A DNA stretch of 64,000 bases from Escarpia spicata. Lineage: Eukaryota; Annelida; Polychaeta; Sabellida; Siboglinidae. Location of the stretch: contig OZ023206.1 in the NCBI GenBank assembly GCA_963995525.1, forward strand, positions 24,492,662 to 24,556,661, in the 5' to 3' direction. Positions 48,801 to 61,336 of this stretch are shown piece after piece. The notes beneath the pieces were generated by a model. The model worked only from the letters and a program-made list of their open reading frames with translations. It ran no database searches and had not been told where the DNA came from. Positions within the stretch are counted from its first letter, which is position 1. Each line of letters begins with the position of its first letter. The position numbers and the translations under genes are program-made.

Positions 48801-49250
48801 CACAACATACTCAAACACACCACCCATACCATCCGTACACCACACACACCACACACACTACCCACACCACCCAAACCACCCACACAACCCAAGCCACCCA
48901 TGCCACCCACGCCACCCACGCCACCCACGCCACCCACGCCACCCACGCCACCCACGCCACCCACGCCACCCACGCCACCCACGCCACCCACGCCACCCAC
49001 GCCACCCACGCCACCCACGCCACCCACGCCACCCACGCCACCCAACCACATACACACACACACACACACTCACACACATTCACACACCACATACATACAC
49101 ACACACATTCACACACAGACCACATACACACACAAACACACCACCCATACCACCCATACTCCACACACACCACACACACCAACCACACATACCAACCACA
49201 CACACCAACCACACATCAACCACACACCCACACACTCACACACACACATG
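48770..49250. repeat. CA-rich repeat with (CCACCCACG)n core
   Basis: A nearly perfect 9 bp unit at about 48896-49045 (around 16 copies) within ACAC/CCACAC sequence. Open in several frames because the unit has no stop codon; no protein is called. Confidence 0.92.
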
Positions 49251-49662
49251 CGCGCGCCACCTGTCAAATTTAACGACATATGCTGCGTAATGGCGCATTT
49301 TCCTGATAAGCTTTTTGTTATGTTAGTTAAACTTTCCACTAAGATGAACAAATCTTTCGATACTGACTTTCCAGGTTGAAGCTGATATTTTTCACGACAA
49401 ATTAAAATCACAGGAATACATCACGCCCTGTCTCAACTATGAATACGGTATCTCACACACACAGATTACCAACAATACTGACTCATTACGTATGTCGTCT
49501 AAACTCCGGTGTTGATTTCACAAATGTATTTGTGAATGTGATCAGTACGGTCAAAGCGACATGGTTTTCATGTGTAAGTACATGATGCTATCTACAGAAA
49601 ATGCTCTGCGACTGCGGAAATAAATCCCGGATGTTTACAAGACAACTAATACAAAACTACTT

Positions 49663-50044
<382 letters not shown>

Positions 50045-50594
50045 CAGGAAAGAAATATGCAGTTTCTTTGTATCAGCATTCTGCGGAATTTTCCATTCCA
50101 AAGCCCGACATTAAATAAATCGGGACTTCTATCTTAACTGTAGTTGTCGCTCAGTTGTCACTGTCGTATGTCTGGTCTTTCTCACACTTTTCAAACCATT
50201 TTTATGCGGCAGATCTCTGTCTCGGTGGCGTCTTTCTCAAAACATCCAAACAGTCTGGTTTGTTTCCACCGGTCAACTGTGTTAAGTGCCCGCTTTGACT
50301 GTTTGAGAGGTAGTGTCTACCTCTGATTACCACACTAAATTTGTGCACATATGTTTTGGACGTTTATATATCACATGTCATAAAACAATATTGTCGCTTG
50401 ATAACAAAATATGTTGAAGATAACACAAACTTGTGATGAATTTACAACGGTTCACCCTTTGTGTGTATCGGCGACGTGAATAATAAATCATCGTTTTAAT
50501 GGTGTTTTTTTTTCAAATAAATATTCATAGTTGCGTTTTGCCAAAACTAATGTATAAACAATTCCTAATTCCAATTCCCAAACATCGACCGAAT

Positions 50595-50935
50595 GTGTTA
50601 GTGTGTGCGCGCGTGTGAATGTGTGTCTTGGTGTGAATGTGTATGTGTGTGTGTGTGTGTGCGCGCGCGCTCGCGCGTGCGCGTGTGTCATGGTGTGTGT
50701 GTGTGTGTGTGCATGTGCGAGTGTATGCGAGCGCGCCCGTGTCGTGTGTGCGTGTGCTTGCATGTGTGTGCGTGTGTGTGTGGAGGTCGTTGGTGTGTCT
50801 GCTCGCGTGCGTGTATGTGCATGCGTGTGGGTGTGTTTGTGCGTGTATATGTATGTGCGTGCATGTGCGTGCATGAGTGTGTGCGGGTCGTGGGTGTGTC
50901 TGCGTCTGCGTGCATGTGCGCGCGGGCCGTGCATG
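50595..50935. repeat. GT/GC-rich degenerate microsatellite
   Basis: GTGTGCGC-type alternating sequence, a potential Z-DNA tract. Not coding. Confidence 0.85.
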
Positions 50936-51339
50936 TCAACGGTGCATGTAAGCAGTGCCTCGATTTTCATGTCTGCATTTATTGATATGATGAAACGTGT
51001 AATACACATTTTGTTCATACGAACAAATGTTTTTTTGGAATACTTGTTTAACAAGTAGCCGTCCGAGTCGATCTATGATCAACAAATCTTAAACTAGCAC
51101 CAAGACAATGCGGAATACTGAGACTAAATTAGAAAAATAGTTGAAATGCTTTGACATTTTAATGAACTACCTGATTGTCATGTTTATGCGTTCGTATTCT
51201 GCTATACCATTGCCGTGAAAGTCCTTATCAGTGTCATATAAGCAGCAACTATTATTTACACCAACGCTTTAAAACAACAAAATAATAATTTTTATGCAAT
51301 GTAATTTAACAACTGGTTTCCACTGTTTGCATCGATGTT

Positions 51340-51530
51340 TGTTTGTTTTTAAACAACGCCCAAACACCGGCCGTTTCAAAACAGGAAGTCATTTTAGAAC
51401 ACTTGAATGGTTTTACAACTAAATCTCCCTCTCACTCAAACAGGAAGTCCTACTGGTATGAACATCGTTCACCACAACGAACACCACAAACCATGACCAC
51501 ACCCTGGTCCAGACATGTCACACCGTAAGG
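51340..51530 (+). repeat. Segmental duplication copy 1, block C
   Basis: TTTCAAAACAGGAAGTC, then CTCTCACTCAAACAGGAAGTC, then GTTCACCAC recur at 59880-60050 with the same order and spacing. ACAGGAAGT is an ETS-type binding core and occurs twice in each copy. Confidence 0.65.
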
Positions 51531-51967
51531 GTTTCCGATATATGTCACGAATGTTGTTGCTTTTTACTAAAATACGACCGTGTCGCATTCAACTATAAAA
51601 TTCGTGCTTAAGTAGAGTGTACACACGTTCTTGTTTTCGCCACATATACAATGGATTGACGAACTCAACAAAATCACTTACTTTACGTAAATGCATTGAT
51701 ATTACATTGCGACAAATCATTGACAATCAACCAATGATTATTTATAAATACAACTACTATGGTAAATAGCTAAAATTGTATGCGTGCGTGCGTGCGTACG
51801 TACGTTGTGCGTTCGTATGTGTCTGAGTATGCATGTTCTTAGTGTGACTCGGTGCCAGCAGAGCTTCGTTTTTGTTTGATCGTTTTTGTTTCCTTTTTAC
51901 AAATAGCTACACACTCGCAACGTAGGAATCTTCATATATAGTTTGTGATTATGAGGTGTATATCGTT

Positions 51968-52169
51968 AACTGTAATATAATCTCCAAACTTCAGGATCTG
52001 AAGTGTGTTGAGCAGTTTACGCAACGAGATATTTTGGTCGTTCGATGTTACTTGATACAGGGAAATGAACAGAACGAGATCAAGGAAAACTGTGTAAATA
52101 TCGGCGGCTAGAGACGATGGGGACATCACAAGTTAACGACACGCAATCGAGCATAGCCGCGATTTACAG
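51968..52169 (+). promoter_or_regulatory. Promoter and 5'UTR exon candidate, copy 1
   Basis: 51968-52080 aligns with 61083-61210 (GTAATATAATCTCCAAAC, GACTTGTGTTG(C/A)GCAG). 52090-52185 aligns with 62305-62400, where the matching TATA box reads GTATAAATA; here it is degraded to GTGTAAATA. The 5'UTR-like stretch ends TTTACAG|GTATGTGACC at 52169, a good donor. It is the presumed first exon for the leader exon at 55923. Confidence 0.4.
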
Positions 52170-52184
52170 GTATGTGACCATTTT

Positions 52185-52430
52185 ATTATGCGGTTGAGAA
52201 ATTCCGACTTCAAATCATCTTGTCGCCTTTTCAAATCATGGGCAAGTTTGTTCACTATGCTTTGCTATGGTTCACTCTGCTATATGAAAGAATACCTGGT
52301 TATAGACAGCAGTGGATATTTATGTACTGATATTCTACGCGAGTTTCGAAACGGCGGCAGGTGGAATGAAACCGCCATCCCCTCGATCGACAGTCCAGGC
52401 TCTGTCGCGCGACCACATGCACGGAGTTTC
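52185..52430 (+). mobile_element. SINE copy, degenerate
   Basis: ATCATGGGCAAGTTTGTTCACTATGC...CTGGTTATAGACAGCAGTGGATATTTATGTAC matches the SINE body at 15821-16148 and 62480-62740. The tRNA-like head is barely recognisable. Confidence 0.5.
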
Positions 52431-52431
52431 T

Positions 52432-52590
52432 TCAGTTCAGCATATTTCTGCGAGAGGTAGCTGCCCGGATCATCCCACGATACGCTGCTCTGTCTGCCAT
52501 TCGTCTATCTGCTCTCATGATGTCGTCTTCCAACCAGTCGCTGATGTCCTGTTCTCATCTTCCCCTTGGTTTCTCGTTCCTCTCTTTCCC
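52432..52590 (-). pseudogene. Non-LTR retrotransposon C-terminus
   Basis: Minus strand: KPRGR*EQDISDWLEDDIMR, ADRRMADRAAYRGMIRAATS, RRNMLN and stop. This is the C-terminal end of an EN-RT polymerase (GRPxxRWxxDI..W...). The stop after GR replaces a usual Arg/Trp region. Severely 5' truncated. Confidence 0.65.
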
Positions 52591-53309
52591 TCCACTTTAC
52601 CATGGAGCAAACGTGACAAATGAAAATGGGTTATGTTATGTTGAAGATGATTGTCATAACTGTAGATCGGTGTCTATTTGGCAGTAGCGAAACAGGAGGT
52701 GCAATGTTTGATGAGACCGGATCTGTATTACAGTATTACTGCAAGCACCTAGCAGCTTTGTTGTCGTAATAACTTTATGGCACACGTTTACATTTAACTT
52801 TTACCTTGTTCACCTTGTACTTGGTGTGAATCAGGGGTTTAGCCAGAGACCCATGAGCCCGTCTTAAAGACTAGAAGATGACTGATCAAGACGGGTAATT
52901 ACAACTGATAAGACGTTTGAAAAATTTAACTGGCCAACAATGGCTGTGATTGATATGAAAAGCTTCTACGCAAGCCGTTCGCGCGCAAAAGGCACTTTTA
53001 TTATTAATTCTAGACTGACAAAACATATTTCTGGCTGAGAACTTGTTGTGAACCAATCTCCAAAATAACAGAATAGCTGAAGTTATTTATGTATATACTT
53101 TAATCGATACTTTAATCGATTGTTTATAACGATTGCTAACACGTTCAATAAGTACTTTACAAGCATTGGACCATGGCTAGCCAAACAAATTGAAACTCCA
53201 CCATGAGTGTCAGTTCTCGATTACAAGGGCGAACCCAATAAACATTCGATGTTTTTAACATCAACTAACAAAAAAGAGGTTATACGAACACATATTTTGT
53301 CGATTGTGA

Positions 53310-54216
53310 CGGCATTACAATGAATCTCTTTAAAAAATATAATTGAATGCATTTCTGAACATATGACACATACATGTAATCTGTCGTTTAAAAATGGCGT
53401 TTTCCCACGTAAGATGAAAACAGCTAAAGTAATTCCTTTATATAAATCTGGTGAGAAACATTTTGTTTACCAACTACAGGCCGATTTCACTTCTACCGCA
53501 ATTCTCTCAAATACTCGAGAACCTGTTTAATTCTCGACTTCGAAGCTTTGTGAATTCTTGTAATATATTAAATCCATGTCAATATGGGTTCAGAGAAGGC
53601 ATGTCAACTACTCATGCTTTGGTAGAATTGCTTAATGATATCACAAATTCGTTAGAACATAAGAATTGTGCAATACACGTTTTTTATAGATCTAAATAAA
53701 CTGTTGATACCATTGACCATAAACTGCTTTGTTAAAAACTAGAACTCTTTGGCATCCGTGGAAATGCATATCATTGGATTAGTAGCTATTTAGCTAATCG
53801 TAGCCAATTTGTAAACATTGACGGCTACAGCTCAGACACTCAAAGAATAACATGTGGAGTTCCACAAGGTTCTATATTTGAACCGAAAGTTGTTTATTAT
53901 GTATATCAATGACATGTGTAATGTTTCTAACCTGATAAAATGTATTTTGTTTGCTGATGACACGAACATCTTCTGTTCTGCCAAAGATAAAAAAAACAGT
54001 TTGAAAATATTGTATGCAATGAACTACATATTTTGCAATTATGGTTCTCGGTCAACAAATTGTCATTGAGCAAAAACAAATTAAATGTTATTATCTGGTC
54101 GAGCACGTCTATCTGATATAAATATAAATATAAAACATACACAGATATCAAGAGTAACGAAATTTATAGGAGAGTTTATTGACGATTCGTTAAATTGGAA
54201 ATACCATATCAGTCGA
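53310..54216 (+). pseudogene. L2/jockey-like reverse transcriptase, 5' part
   Basis: NGVFPRKMKTAKVIPLYKSG, NYRPISLLPQFSQILENLF, QYGFREGMSTTHALVELLND, (shift) TVDTIDHKLL, GIRGNAYHWISSYLANRSQF, CGVPQGS, (shift) LFIMYINDM, CILFADDTNIFC and FIGEFIDDSLNWKYHISR. The catalytic FADD is intact but at least four frameshifts or stops break the frame. At 54216 it is interrupted by a 503 bp segment. Confidence 0.85.
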
Positions 54217-54719
54217 AGCCCTTTAGTGGGGGTGAGGGCCACCAATGTGAACATGGGAGGCCAGGGGGTTTTTATCCCCCACTTTTGTATATATCAAGCT
54301 GAATTACTGTGGCTAGTACTATAGAAAGGTGTGCAGTCGGCACACCAGGTATCTTTTTCCCTTGTGTTCTATATACTGTAAGCATATTACAGTCGGTATG
54401 CTGTAATTAATATAACAGCAATCAAGGGTTTTTTGGTAAATGTCTAGTATGATTATTCTAAATGTACAAAATGTGTCGTACATAACATGTGTGGTCCATC
54501 ACTCTGTAATCTCGATGTACCTGGCTGTGCACAAGATGTGACTATTGTATATATTATATGTGGACAGTGGCAATCCCTGTGTTAATAAATTTGATTGCCC
54601 AATACCAACCTACCCTATAGTTGGCGTAAATTCAGTACAAACAGAGAAAGGGCTGCATGAACATAACACGGATACACCGGGAATAGGGGGGGGGGGGGGT
54701 ACCGAGTAGAGTAGTACAC
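54217..54719. mobile_element. 503 bp insertion with 19 bp target duplication
   Basis: The 19 bp GAAATACCATATCAGTCGA is present at 54198-54216 and again at 54720-54738, and the polymerase frame continues across it (KYHISR then VESKLSIII). Contents: AGCCCTTTAGTGGGGG...CCCCCACTTTTG at the left, TTAATAAATTTG near 54580 and a run of G (54687-54699). No frame, no tRNA head and no poly(A). Family unknown. Confidence 0.8.
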
Positions 54720-55300
54720 GAAATACCATATCAGTCGAGTAGAGTCTAAACTCTCAATCATCATATCATGTATAGATGCAGCTAATTACTTAACCGTCAT
54801 AGTATGTGCATGTTATATTCCACTCTGTTTTGCCGTATTAATTGTTATGTGTGGAAATATGGGGAACTACGTATTCAACTAATTTGCTCAGTATAATTAT
54901 GTTACAAAAGAATGTAATACGGCTTATGCACCGTGCACAGGACAACGACCACACGACTCCATTGTTTTATAAAGCACACATTCTGAAGTATACCGACTTG
55001 GTACAATTTAAAATAACATTGTTTATGTATAAAGTTCACAAAAATGAATTTCCGTTAAATATTCAAAGGTTATTTGGTAAGTGTGACAAAGAGTACTGCA
55101 CACGACGAGAAAATAAGTTTTCCAGAACCCGGGCAACAACCAATGGAAAGTACATGTCTTTAATTATCTATGGAACAAAACTGTGGAACTCGTTGAATGT
55201 CACTTTTACCAATATTAGTTCGTATCATTATTTTAAAGCACACTATAATAAATTTGTCAACAAAAGTAATATCATCGCAATGTATAGTTTCATCGGATGA
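54720..55300 (+). pseudogene. L2/jockey-like reverse transcriptase, 3' part
   Basis: Continues with VESKLSIIISCIDAANYL, CVEIWGTTYSTNLLSIIMLQ, KNVIRLMHRAQDNDHTTPLF and SRTRATTNGKYMSLIIYGTK, LWNSLNV, stop near 55298. It is the thumb and C-terminal part. Frame from 54842 is intact for 152 codons. The 3'UTR may run to the GATT array at 55524. Confidence 0.8.
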
Positions 55301-55523
55301 ACCAAATCATAAGCACTACTATACGTTTGTATTTTATTTTGAAATTCACATCAAGTAAAAAAAACTGTTACAAGTGTCGATAAAGTAGTAGCATAACTTT
55401 ATAAGTAGTTTTATTTCAATGTTACTCCCTTCATACGTTTAACCAAATGCTTTGTATACTTAACATATACTTTAATTAACATGTAATTTAAAGAGTTTGT
55501 CTGATTCGTTTGAATAAATTTTT

Positions 55524-55734
<211 letters not shown>

Positions 55735-55922
55735 ACGTCCGTGTCTTGTTCTTATACGTGTTTCTGACAGTGTCCATCACAACAAAAAAGCCTGTGTATC
55801 TGTAGCAAAATTAAAGACGCCGGTTGAAATATGATATAATGACACAGCATCCCCTTTCAACAACCAAAGGGTTGCTCGCTGTTACACATTGATATCCAAA
55901 TGACCAATTTCATTATTTGCAG

Positions 55923-56011
55923 CTGACATTTGTCTACGCTCTTCTGAAGAGGTGGCTTGCTTACGGGCTACGTTGGTGCTGTGTCTTCTCCTGATTGTTC
56001 TAGCGTTTGAG
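55923..56011 (+). pseudogene. Signal-peptide exon, start-less copy
   Basis: Acceptor ATTTGCAG ends at 55922; donor GAG|GTAAATT at 56012. The frame reads VACLRATLVLCLLLIVLAFE, clearly homologous to the leader exons at 23289 and 63436, but the expected ATG is GTG (55952-55954) and no other in-frame ATG exists in the exon. Flanks on both sides (55860-56160) align with 63365-63775. An upstream ATG in the 5'UTR exon at 52.1 kb is out of frame. Probably inactivated, unless GTG or another exon supplies the start. Confidence 0.55.
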
Positions 56012-56631
56012 GTAAATTAGTTACCCGTCACGTGACCTGTTGCCTAGCAAAGATTCGTGGAGCAATCAAAAATGGATGCCGAATACGTGGAGCTTTCGGA
56101 AATGCAATTGAGTATGTTGCTAACATTCTGGCCCAAAAGTGTTTCTCTATAACCAAAAATATGAAAAAGTATAAACGATCAGCACTTGCAAAGTGTAGAT
56201 GTGGCGTGGAACCAATTCAAATTGCTACTGGGACGAATTGAATGTAGCCCCACCACAATTGAGGCTAAAATATGTTCTAATTGCATTATTGAAATATAAA
56301 ATATCTTTCACGTTTTAAAGAAATGCCTCATGTATTTTAGTGAATGTTAATTACATTATATAGAGAGACTCGCATGAAATGTATACTATGCTATGCAGGT
56401 GAGCGGCGCCGCACGACTGATCCGCAGCGTTGGTGTACATGCTTGGTACGTAGACAACGCATATAAGTCGTCGTACCAGAGGACACAGTCTAATGGAGCG
56501 GACAAGTAAAGTCGTCTCAGTAGTTAATTTCATAAAAGTAATGCATGTGACAATGATTATTAAATACTTATTGTAACATATGAATCATCATTATGTTTTG
56601 TACACCAGCACACTGATTTTGGTTAAAATTG

Positions 56632-56661
56632 CATATATATATATATATATATATAGATGTC

Positions 56662-56695
<34 letters not shown>

Positions 56696-56712
56696 CATAT
56701 ATGTATATATGT
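56632..56712. repeat. (AT)n-rich microsatellite
   Basis: TATATA/GTATAT palindromic tract. Confidence 0.9.
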
Positions 56713-56751
56713 ATCATAATTAAGCATGTAACATTAAATAGAACAGCATAA

Positions 56752-56753
<2 letters not shown>

Positions 56754-56818
<65 letters not shown>

Positions 56819-57520
56819 AACTGACTGACTAACTGATTGACTGACTGACTGACTGAATGAATGAATGAATGAATGAATGACTGGCAGGCTGGCTGACTGG
56901 CTGGCTGACTGGGTGACTGATTGGCTGACAGACTGACTGACTGACTGAGTGAGTGAGTGAGTGATTGATCGATTAAATGAGTGAGTGAGTGAGTGAGTGA
57001 GTGAGTGAGTGCGTGAGTGAGTGAGTGAGTGCGTGAGTGAGTGAGTGCGTGAGTGAGTGAGTGAGTGACTGACTGACTGAGTGAGTGAGTGAGTGATTGA
57101 TCGATTAAATGAGTGAGTGAGTGAGTGCGTGAGTGAGTGAGTGAATGAGTGAGTGAGTGAGTGATTGATCGATTAAATGAGTGAGTGAGTGAGTGAGTGA
57201 GTGAGTGCGTGAGTGAGTGAGTGAGTGAGTGAGTGAGTGAGTGAGTGAGTGAGTGAGTGAGTGAGTGAGTGAGTGAGTGAGTGAGTGAGTGAGTGAGTGA
57301 GTGAGTGAGTGAGTGAGTGAGTGAGTGAGTGAGTGAGTGAGTGAGTGAGTGAGTGAGTGAGTGAGTGAGTGAGTGAGTGAGTGAGTGAGTGAGTGAGTGA
57401 GTGAGTGAGTGAGTGAGTGAGTGAGTGAGTGAGTGAGTGAGTGAGTGAGTGAGTGAGTGAGTGAGTGAGTGAGTGAGTGAGTGAGTGAGTGAGTGAGTGA
57501 GTGAGTGAGTGAGTGAGTGA
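56754..57520. repeat. GATT / GTGA tetranucleotide array
   Basis: Pure GATT (56754-56818), then mixed CTGA/GAAT/GGCT words, then GTGA with three copies of a GATTGATCGATTAAAT block (56962, 57092, 57162), then pure GTGA to 57520. Minus-strand Leu-Thr-His-Ser frames are artefacts. Confidence 0.95.
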
Positions 57521-57840
57521 TTTAGGTCATCAATGAGGCTAGTCACAACATGCTTCGCTACATGTTTTGTCCTGACTCTTTATTTCAGACAAAACCAAAC
57601 AGTGAAATTGTTTCCATGTTTTATCGTGAGCTCCGGCATAACTAAAAGGCTAGCTATTTAGGTAGTGCTGGAGCTAGGGTCGGTCGTTAACCAAGCCGCC
57701 CTGTTTGTGATAACTGAGGACCTAGCCGGAACACATGTATAATACAGAAGTAATAGCGCCATATGTCATATGGCACAAAAATACAGACCCACTCGCTCGC
57801 ACACACGCAAACATGCGCACACACACACGCACACGCCAGA
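57521..57840 (+). repeat. Segmental duplication copy 2, block A
   Basis: Homologue of 48505-48800 (see there). Interrupted by about 45 extra bases near 57665-57725. Continues into a CA-rich tract as copy 1 does. Confidence 0.7.
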
Positions 57841-57969
57841 ACACACACACGCACACACACACACTGGCCGAAAAAATACGTTCAGACTGTGCTTGGATGA
57901 TCGCCTTTGACACGTCTTTTGGCAGAACAGTTGCCTTTTCATGACAGAGCCACCCACCATCATTGTTAT

Positions 57970-58900
57970 ATATCATAGACCTGTTTGATCAGGAAGATAA
58001 TTCCACGCAAATATGCACTGAAAATGGGCGATCTCTAAAGGTAAGAAGGGACGTATGCAAAATGTGCACGCAAGGCTGATCGGCATACCAAGTACTAGTC
58101 AAGATCAACACGGGTCCAACGATATGATTGCGCAGAGCGCTGACGGCCGTCGATCGGTATGTGCTGGTTTGGGTGTGCTAGTTGCAATCGGCGCTAATTG
58201 GCGGAACAAATTGCCATTTAGCCTCGAATACTTTTTACGCCGACCAGAACCCCAAATCCGCGCAAGTCGGTTGGTGTGCGCCTAACATTAATCGATCGAA
58301 AATTTCCTGAAAATGTTACAAAGTTGAAATTAAATTTAGATTTGAATAATAGTTTTACAAAACATTCCAATTGTCTTTTCTCAAATACATTAATTCATAC
58401 TTTTTTCTCACATTATGCTAATGAAACACCCAAAGTATCGGCTGTGTGTACGCCAGTACATGTGTGTGTGCATGTTTTTTTTTTACAACAATAATGAACT
58501 TATAGTCAAAACTGACTGCCGCAAAAGGCAAAAAAAATGTACAAGAATGCATGTTTATTGTTATCATTGCCCAAATTCTTTTATTGTGAAAACCTGAACT
58601 CACGAAGCGCGCACGTTATAGTAATTGTTATAAGCGAAAAAGAACCCCAAACGAATGTATGGTAATTTATTAATTTCGGTAACTGCCATCACCATGTCCA
58701 AACATTCGATCCTTTTCGGATTTTTTGCGGAAAAGCCGCCAATATCAAAATCTGTCTGAAAAAAAAGTGTTAGGAAAAACCCTATAAAGATCGGGCCTAC
58801 GATATTGACAAGAGTCACTGACATTTCTGAGAGCTCGGTTTCCGTGGCCGCAAAATTCACAATCTGTGGGTGTATGAACTTGGATAGACCACACATGACC
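57970..58900. other. No confident gene
   Basis: A 98-codon minus-strand frame (58600-58896) contains a hydrophobic stretch but no family resemblance or splice support. Otherwise nothing recognised. Confidence 0.35.
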
Positions 58901-58916
58901 TAGACCCAGACGACTC

Positions 58917-59155
58917 TTCGGGTTCTGCTCAATGACCCTAGTGATAGTGAGATCGAAGGCGAAGAAGACATGGATCAGTTGGACGCCACTGCTGGTCTAA
59001 GTAGTAGTGTTGACGCAGCCGCTCGTGCTGAAGAGAGCGACTCTGACGAGTCTGAGAGTAGGCTTAGTTATGCATTTTCCGACTCTTGCGGTGATGATAT
59101 CATTGCTGTTTCCGCTGACCTTGAAAACCCTTCTTATAGATCTTTGCTAACGTAA
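58917..59155 (+). CDS. Acidic Ser/Asp/Glu-rich coding-like stretch
   Basis: Open frame RVLLNDPSDSEIEGEEDMDQ, LDATAGLSSSVDAAARAEES then DSDESESRLSYAFSDSCGDD, stop at 59153. The frame +1 just upstream reads HDLDPDDSSGSAQ, also acidic, so a frameshift may have broken a longer exon. Resembles acidic N-termini of transposases in composition only. Unclassified. Confidence 0.25.
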
Positions 59156-59728
59156 TTAAGGCTCATGAATGGTCGGTAGCTAGTGCCTGTCGCCTGTTTC
59201 AAACAGATAACACGAAAGAACATTTCCCACATGTTTGGTTCGTAATTAACTAAAAGAATCTATAAATATAAATTATAAGAAAAAAGTTCGGCCTACTTGA
59301 AAATTAACTGTCTTCTGATACATCAAATAGTGTTGTAAGCGTACATGTGATCAGGATAACGTATATATGATATATGAATGAAATAATTATCAATTAGCAA
59401 TGCAACTGCAACATGTTTTCAAAGCGTTTTGCAGGCCGTTTTCGTTCGTAAATTGTGCCGTTGGGTAACTTGGTAAAATACCAGTAACGTTGCTGCCGGA
59501 CCAGAAACATTTTAAAGTTGCCGTTCCGGTTGACAGGCACATTTTGGAGTAGAATCTATAGGTCGAATACTGTTTACAACTCATTCACGAATTTGAATAA
59601 ATATCACATAGGATGTTTACAAGCAGCTATAAATGTATTATTATTCAACAATACCTTTTAACATAACCATAATATGAAATATATTGTTCATGGCTCCACG
59701 ATTCCATTAGACACCAAGACTAAAACTT

Positions 59729-59864
59729 ACTTTGGTGCAATTGTTGAAACATGCGACGTTTCGACCCGCCTACACGTCAGAGACGCATCACATGACACCA
59801 GTGCGTGAAGAAGATCCGTTGTAGACGGGTCGAAAGGTCGCATGTTTCAAAAAATGTTCCAAAG
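59729..59864. repeat. Hairpin element, TTTCGACCC core
   Basis: TTGAAACATGCGACGTTTCG then ACCCGCCTACA (59744-59774) is repeated inverted at 59820-59850 with two mismatches. The pairing extends outward to 59729 and 59864 (ACTTTGG/CCAAAGT). The loop has GTGAAGAAGATCC. The GAAGAAG..TCGAAA(C/G)GTCGC wording is, from memory, common near the ends of Penelope-like or similar elements; inference. Confidence 0.7.
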
Positions 59865-59879
59865 TATCGGATTTATGCA

Positions 59880-60055
59880 ACGTTTCTTTGAAAACAACAC
59901 CCGAAACTTCAGCCGCATCAAAACAGGAAGATTTCCTGTAGCGCTTGCACAATTTATTTATCTAATCTCCGTCTCACTCAAACAGGAAGTCTTCCTTGTG
60001 TGAAAGTCGTCCATCACCACCAAAGGCCACGATGGCTGTCAGATCCAGCCATGCT
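59880..60055 (+). repeat. Segmental duplication copy 2, block C
   Basis: Homologue of 51340-51530: ATCAAAACAGGAAG, GTCTCACTCAAACAGGAAGTC, GTCCATCACCACC. Confidence 0.65.
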
Positions 60056-60214
60056 ACGGCGTACTGAATTGTCGTTTATAATATGGTTGTATTTGATTTT
60101 GGCAAGAATTCGATTGTGTATATATTTTATTTCGAATCTTTAAAAGGTAATAAAGTAGTTTCTTGTGATCTCCACACAGAAATAGATTTAAGCACTTACA
60201 CATTTGTAGCAATA

Positions 60215-60553
<339 letters not shown>

Positions 60554-60829
60554 AATAAAAGGTAATAATTGCGCGACTATTTATGTCCAGGACCCTCCAC
60601 CATTACCTAACGCCCAATTGTAACACGGTATGCTTTAATGACGGCTACGTCACTTTTAGTTTGTTCGTATTCAGATGTTTCATCTGGTGGAAATACTGCT
60701 ATGCACTCGCAACTAATGACATGTCTAATTTAGATAGTGATTATCGCATAAGGTCTATATTATTAAATGTAATACGGTTTCGACACAGATGTGGGCTTGG
60801 GAGCTGAACCCTCAATTATTTAGGTGGGG

Positions 60830-61082
60830 ACAGGAGAAAGGATTAGCCTCCGATATTTTAGGAAGGTGGGCGGATTTTAGGATACAAATTGAGGGTTTTG
60901 GTCAGCCAGAAGGAGGGTACAAATTTAAGTTTTTAAAGAGCTTCAATGTTGGTTGTACTGGCGAGAAAAAAGAAGGTACCAAACATTTGAGGTTTTTGGA
61001 AAGCTTCAAGGTGGGATTTTTTGGCGAGCCTCAAGGAGGGTGCAACTGGATTTTTCTTGTGAGCCCCATCCCCGACGCCAGT
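60830..61082 (+). repeat. ~60 bp tandem-unit repeat family, copy
   Basis: Three units near 60917, 60976 and 61038: GG(T/G)(A/G)C(A)AA...TTTTTGGAAAGCTTCAAGGTGGG...GGCGAG. Same family as 27360 and 47190 in the opposite orientation. It abuts block D at 61083. Confidence 0.55.
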
Positions 61083-61250
61083 GTAATATAATCTCCAAAC
61101 ATCCCGGAACTGACTTGTGTTGCGCAGATGACGCAATCTGTTTTTTCCACCAAAATATAATGATTGGATTTTTGATGGTATCTGATACACGGAAGTAAAC
61201 AGTAAGCAATCTAAGCGCATTATCAGAAATATCGAGACAAACCAATTACG
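61083..61250 (+). repeat. Segmental duplication copy 2, block D
   Basis: GTAATATAATCTCCAAAC and GACTTGTGTTGCGCAGATGAC match 51968-52080. Directly contiguous with the TATA/5'UTR block in copy 1 but separated from it by 1.05 kb here; the peptide-repeat exon lies in that interval. Confidence 0.65.
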
Positions 61251-61336
61251 CATGCGTCACCGCTGCACTCTTCCCGCGCGCGGCGGCGATATTAAGTAAT
61301 ACTCGCTGTTGCCTCTCATTATCATTTATTGCAGAG

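Noticed and set aside
48727..49379. His/Pro/Thr-rich frames over CCACCCACG repeats
   Set aside because: Repeat-driven, open in three frames, no signal peptide or splice context.
56734..57546. 270-codon Leu-Thr-His-Ser frame
   Set aside because: Product of (GTGA)n and (GATT)n arrays; the 4 bp unit gives a 12 bp codon cycle without stops.
58600..58896. 98-codon minus-strand frame with one membrane-like helix
   Set aside because: Length is within chance for AT-rich sequence and nothing else supports it.
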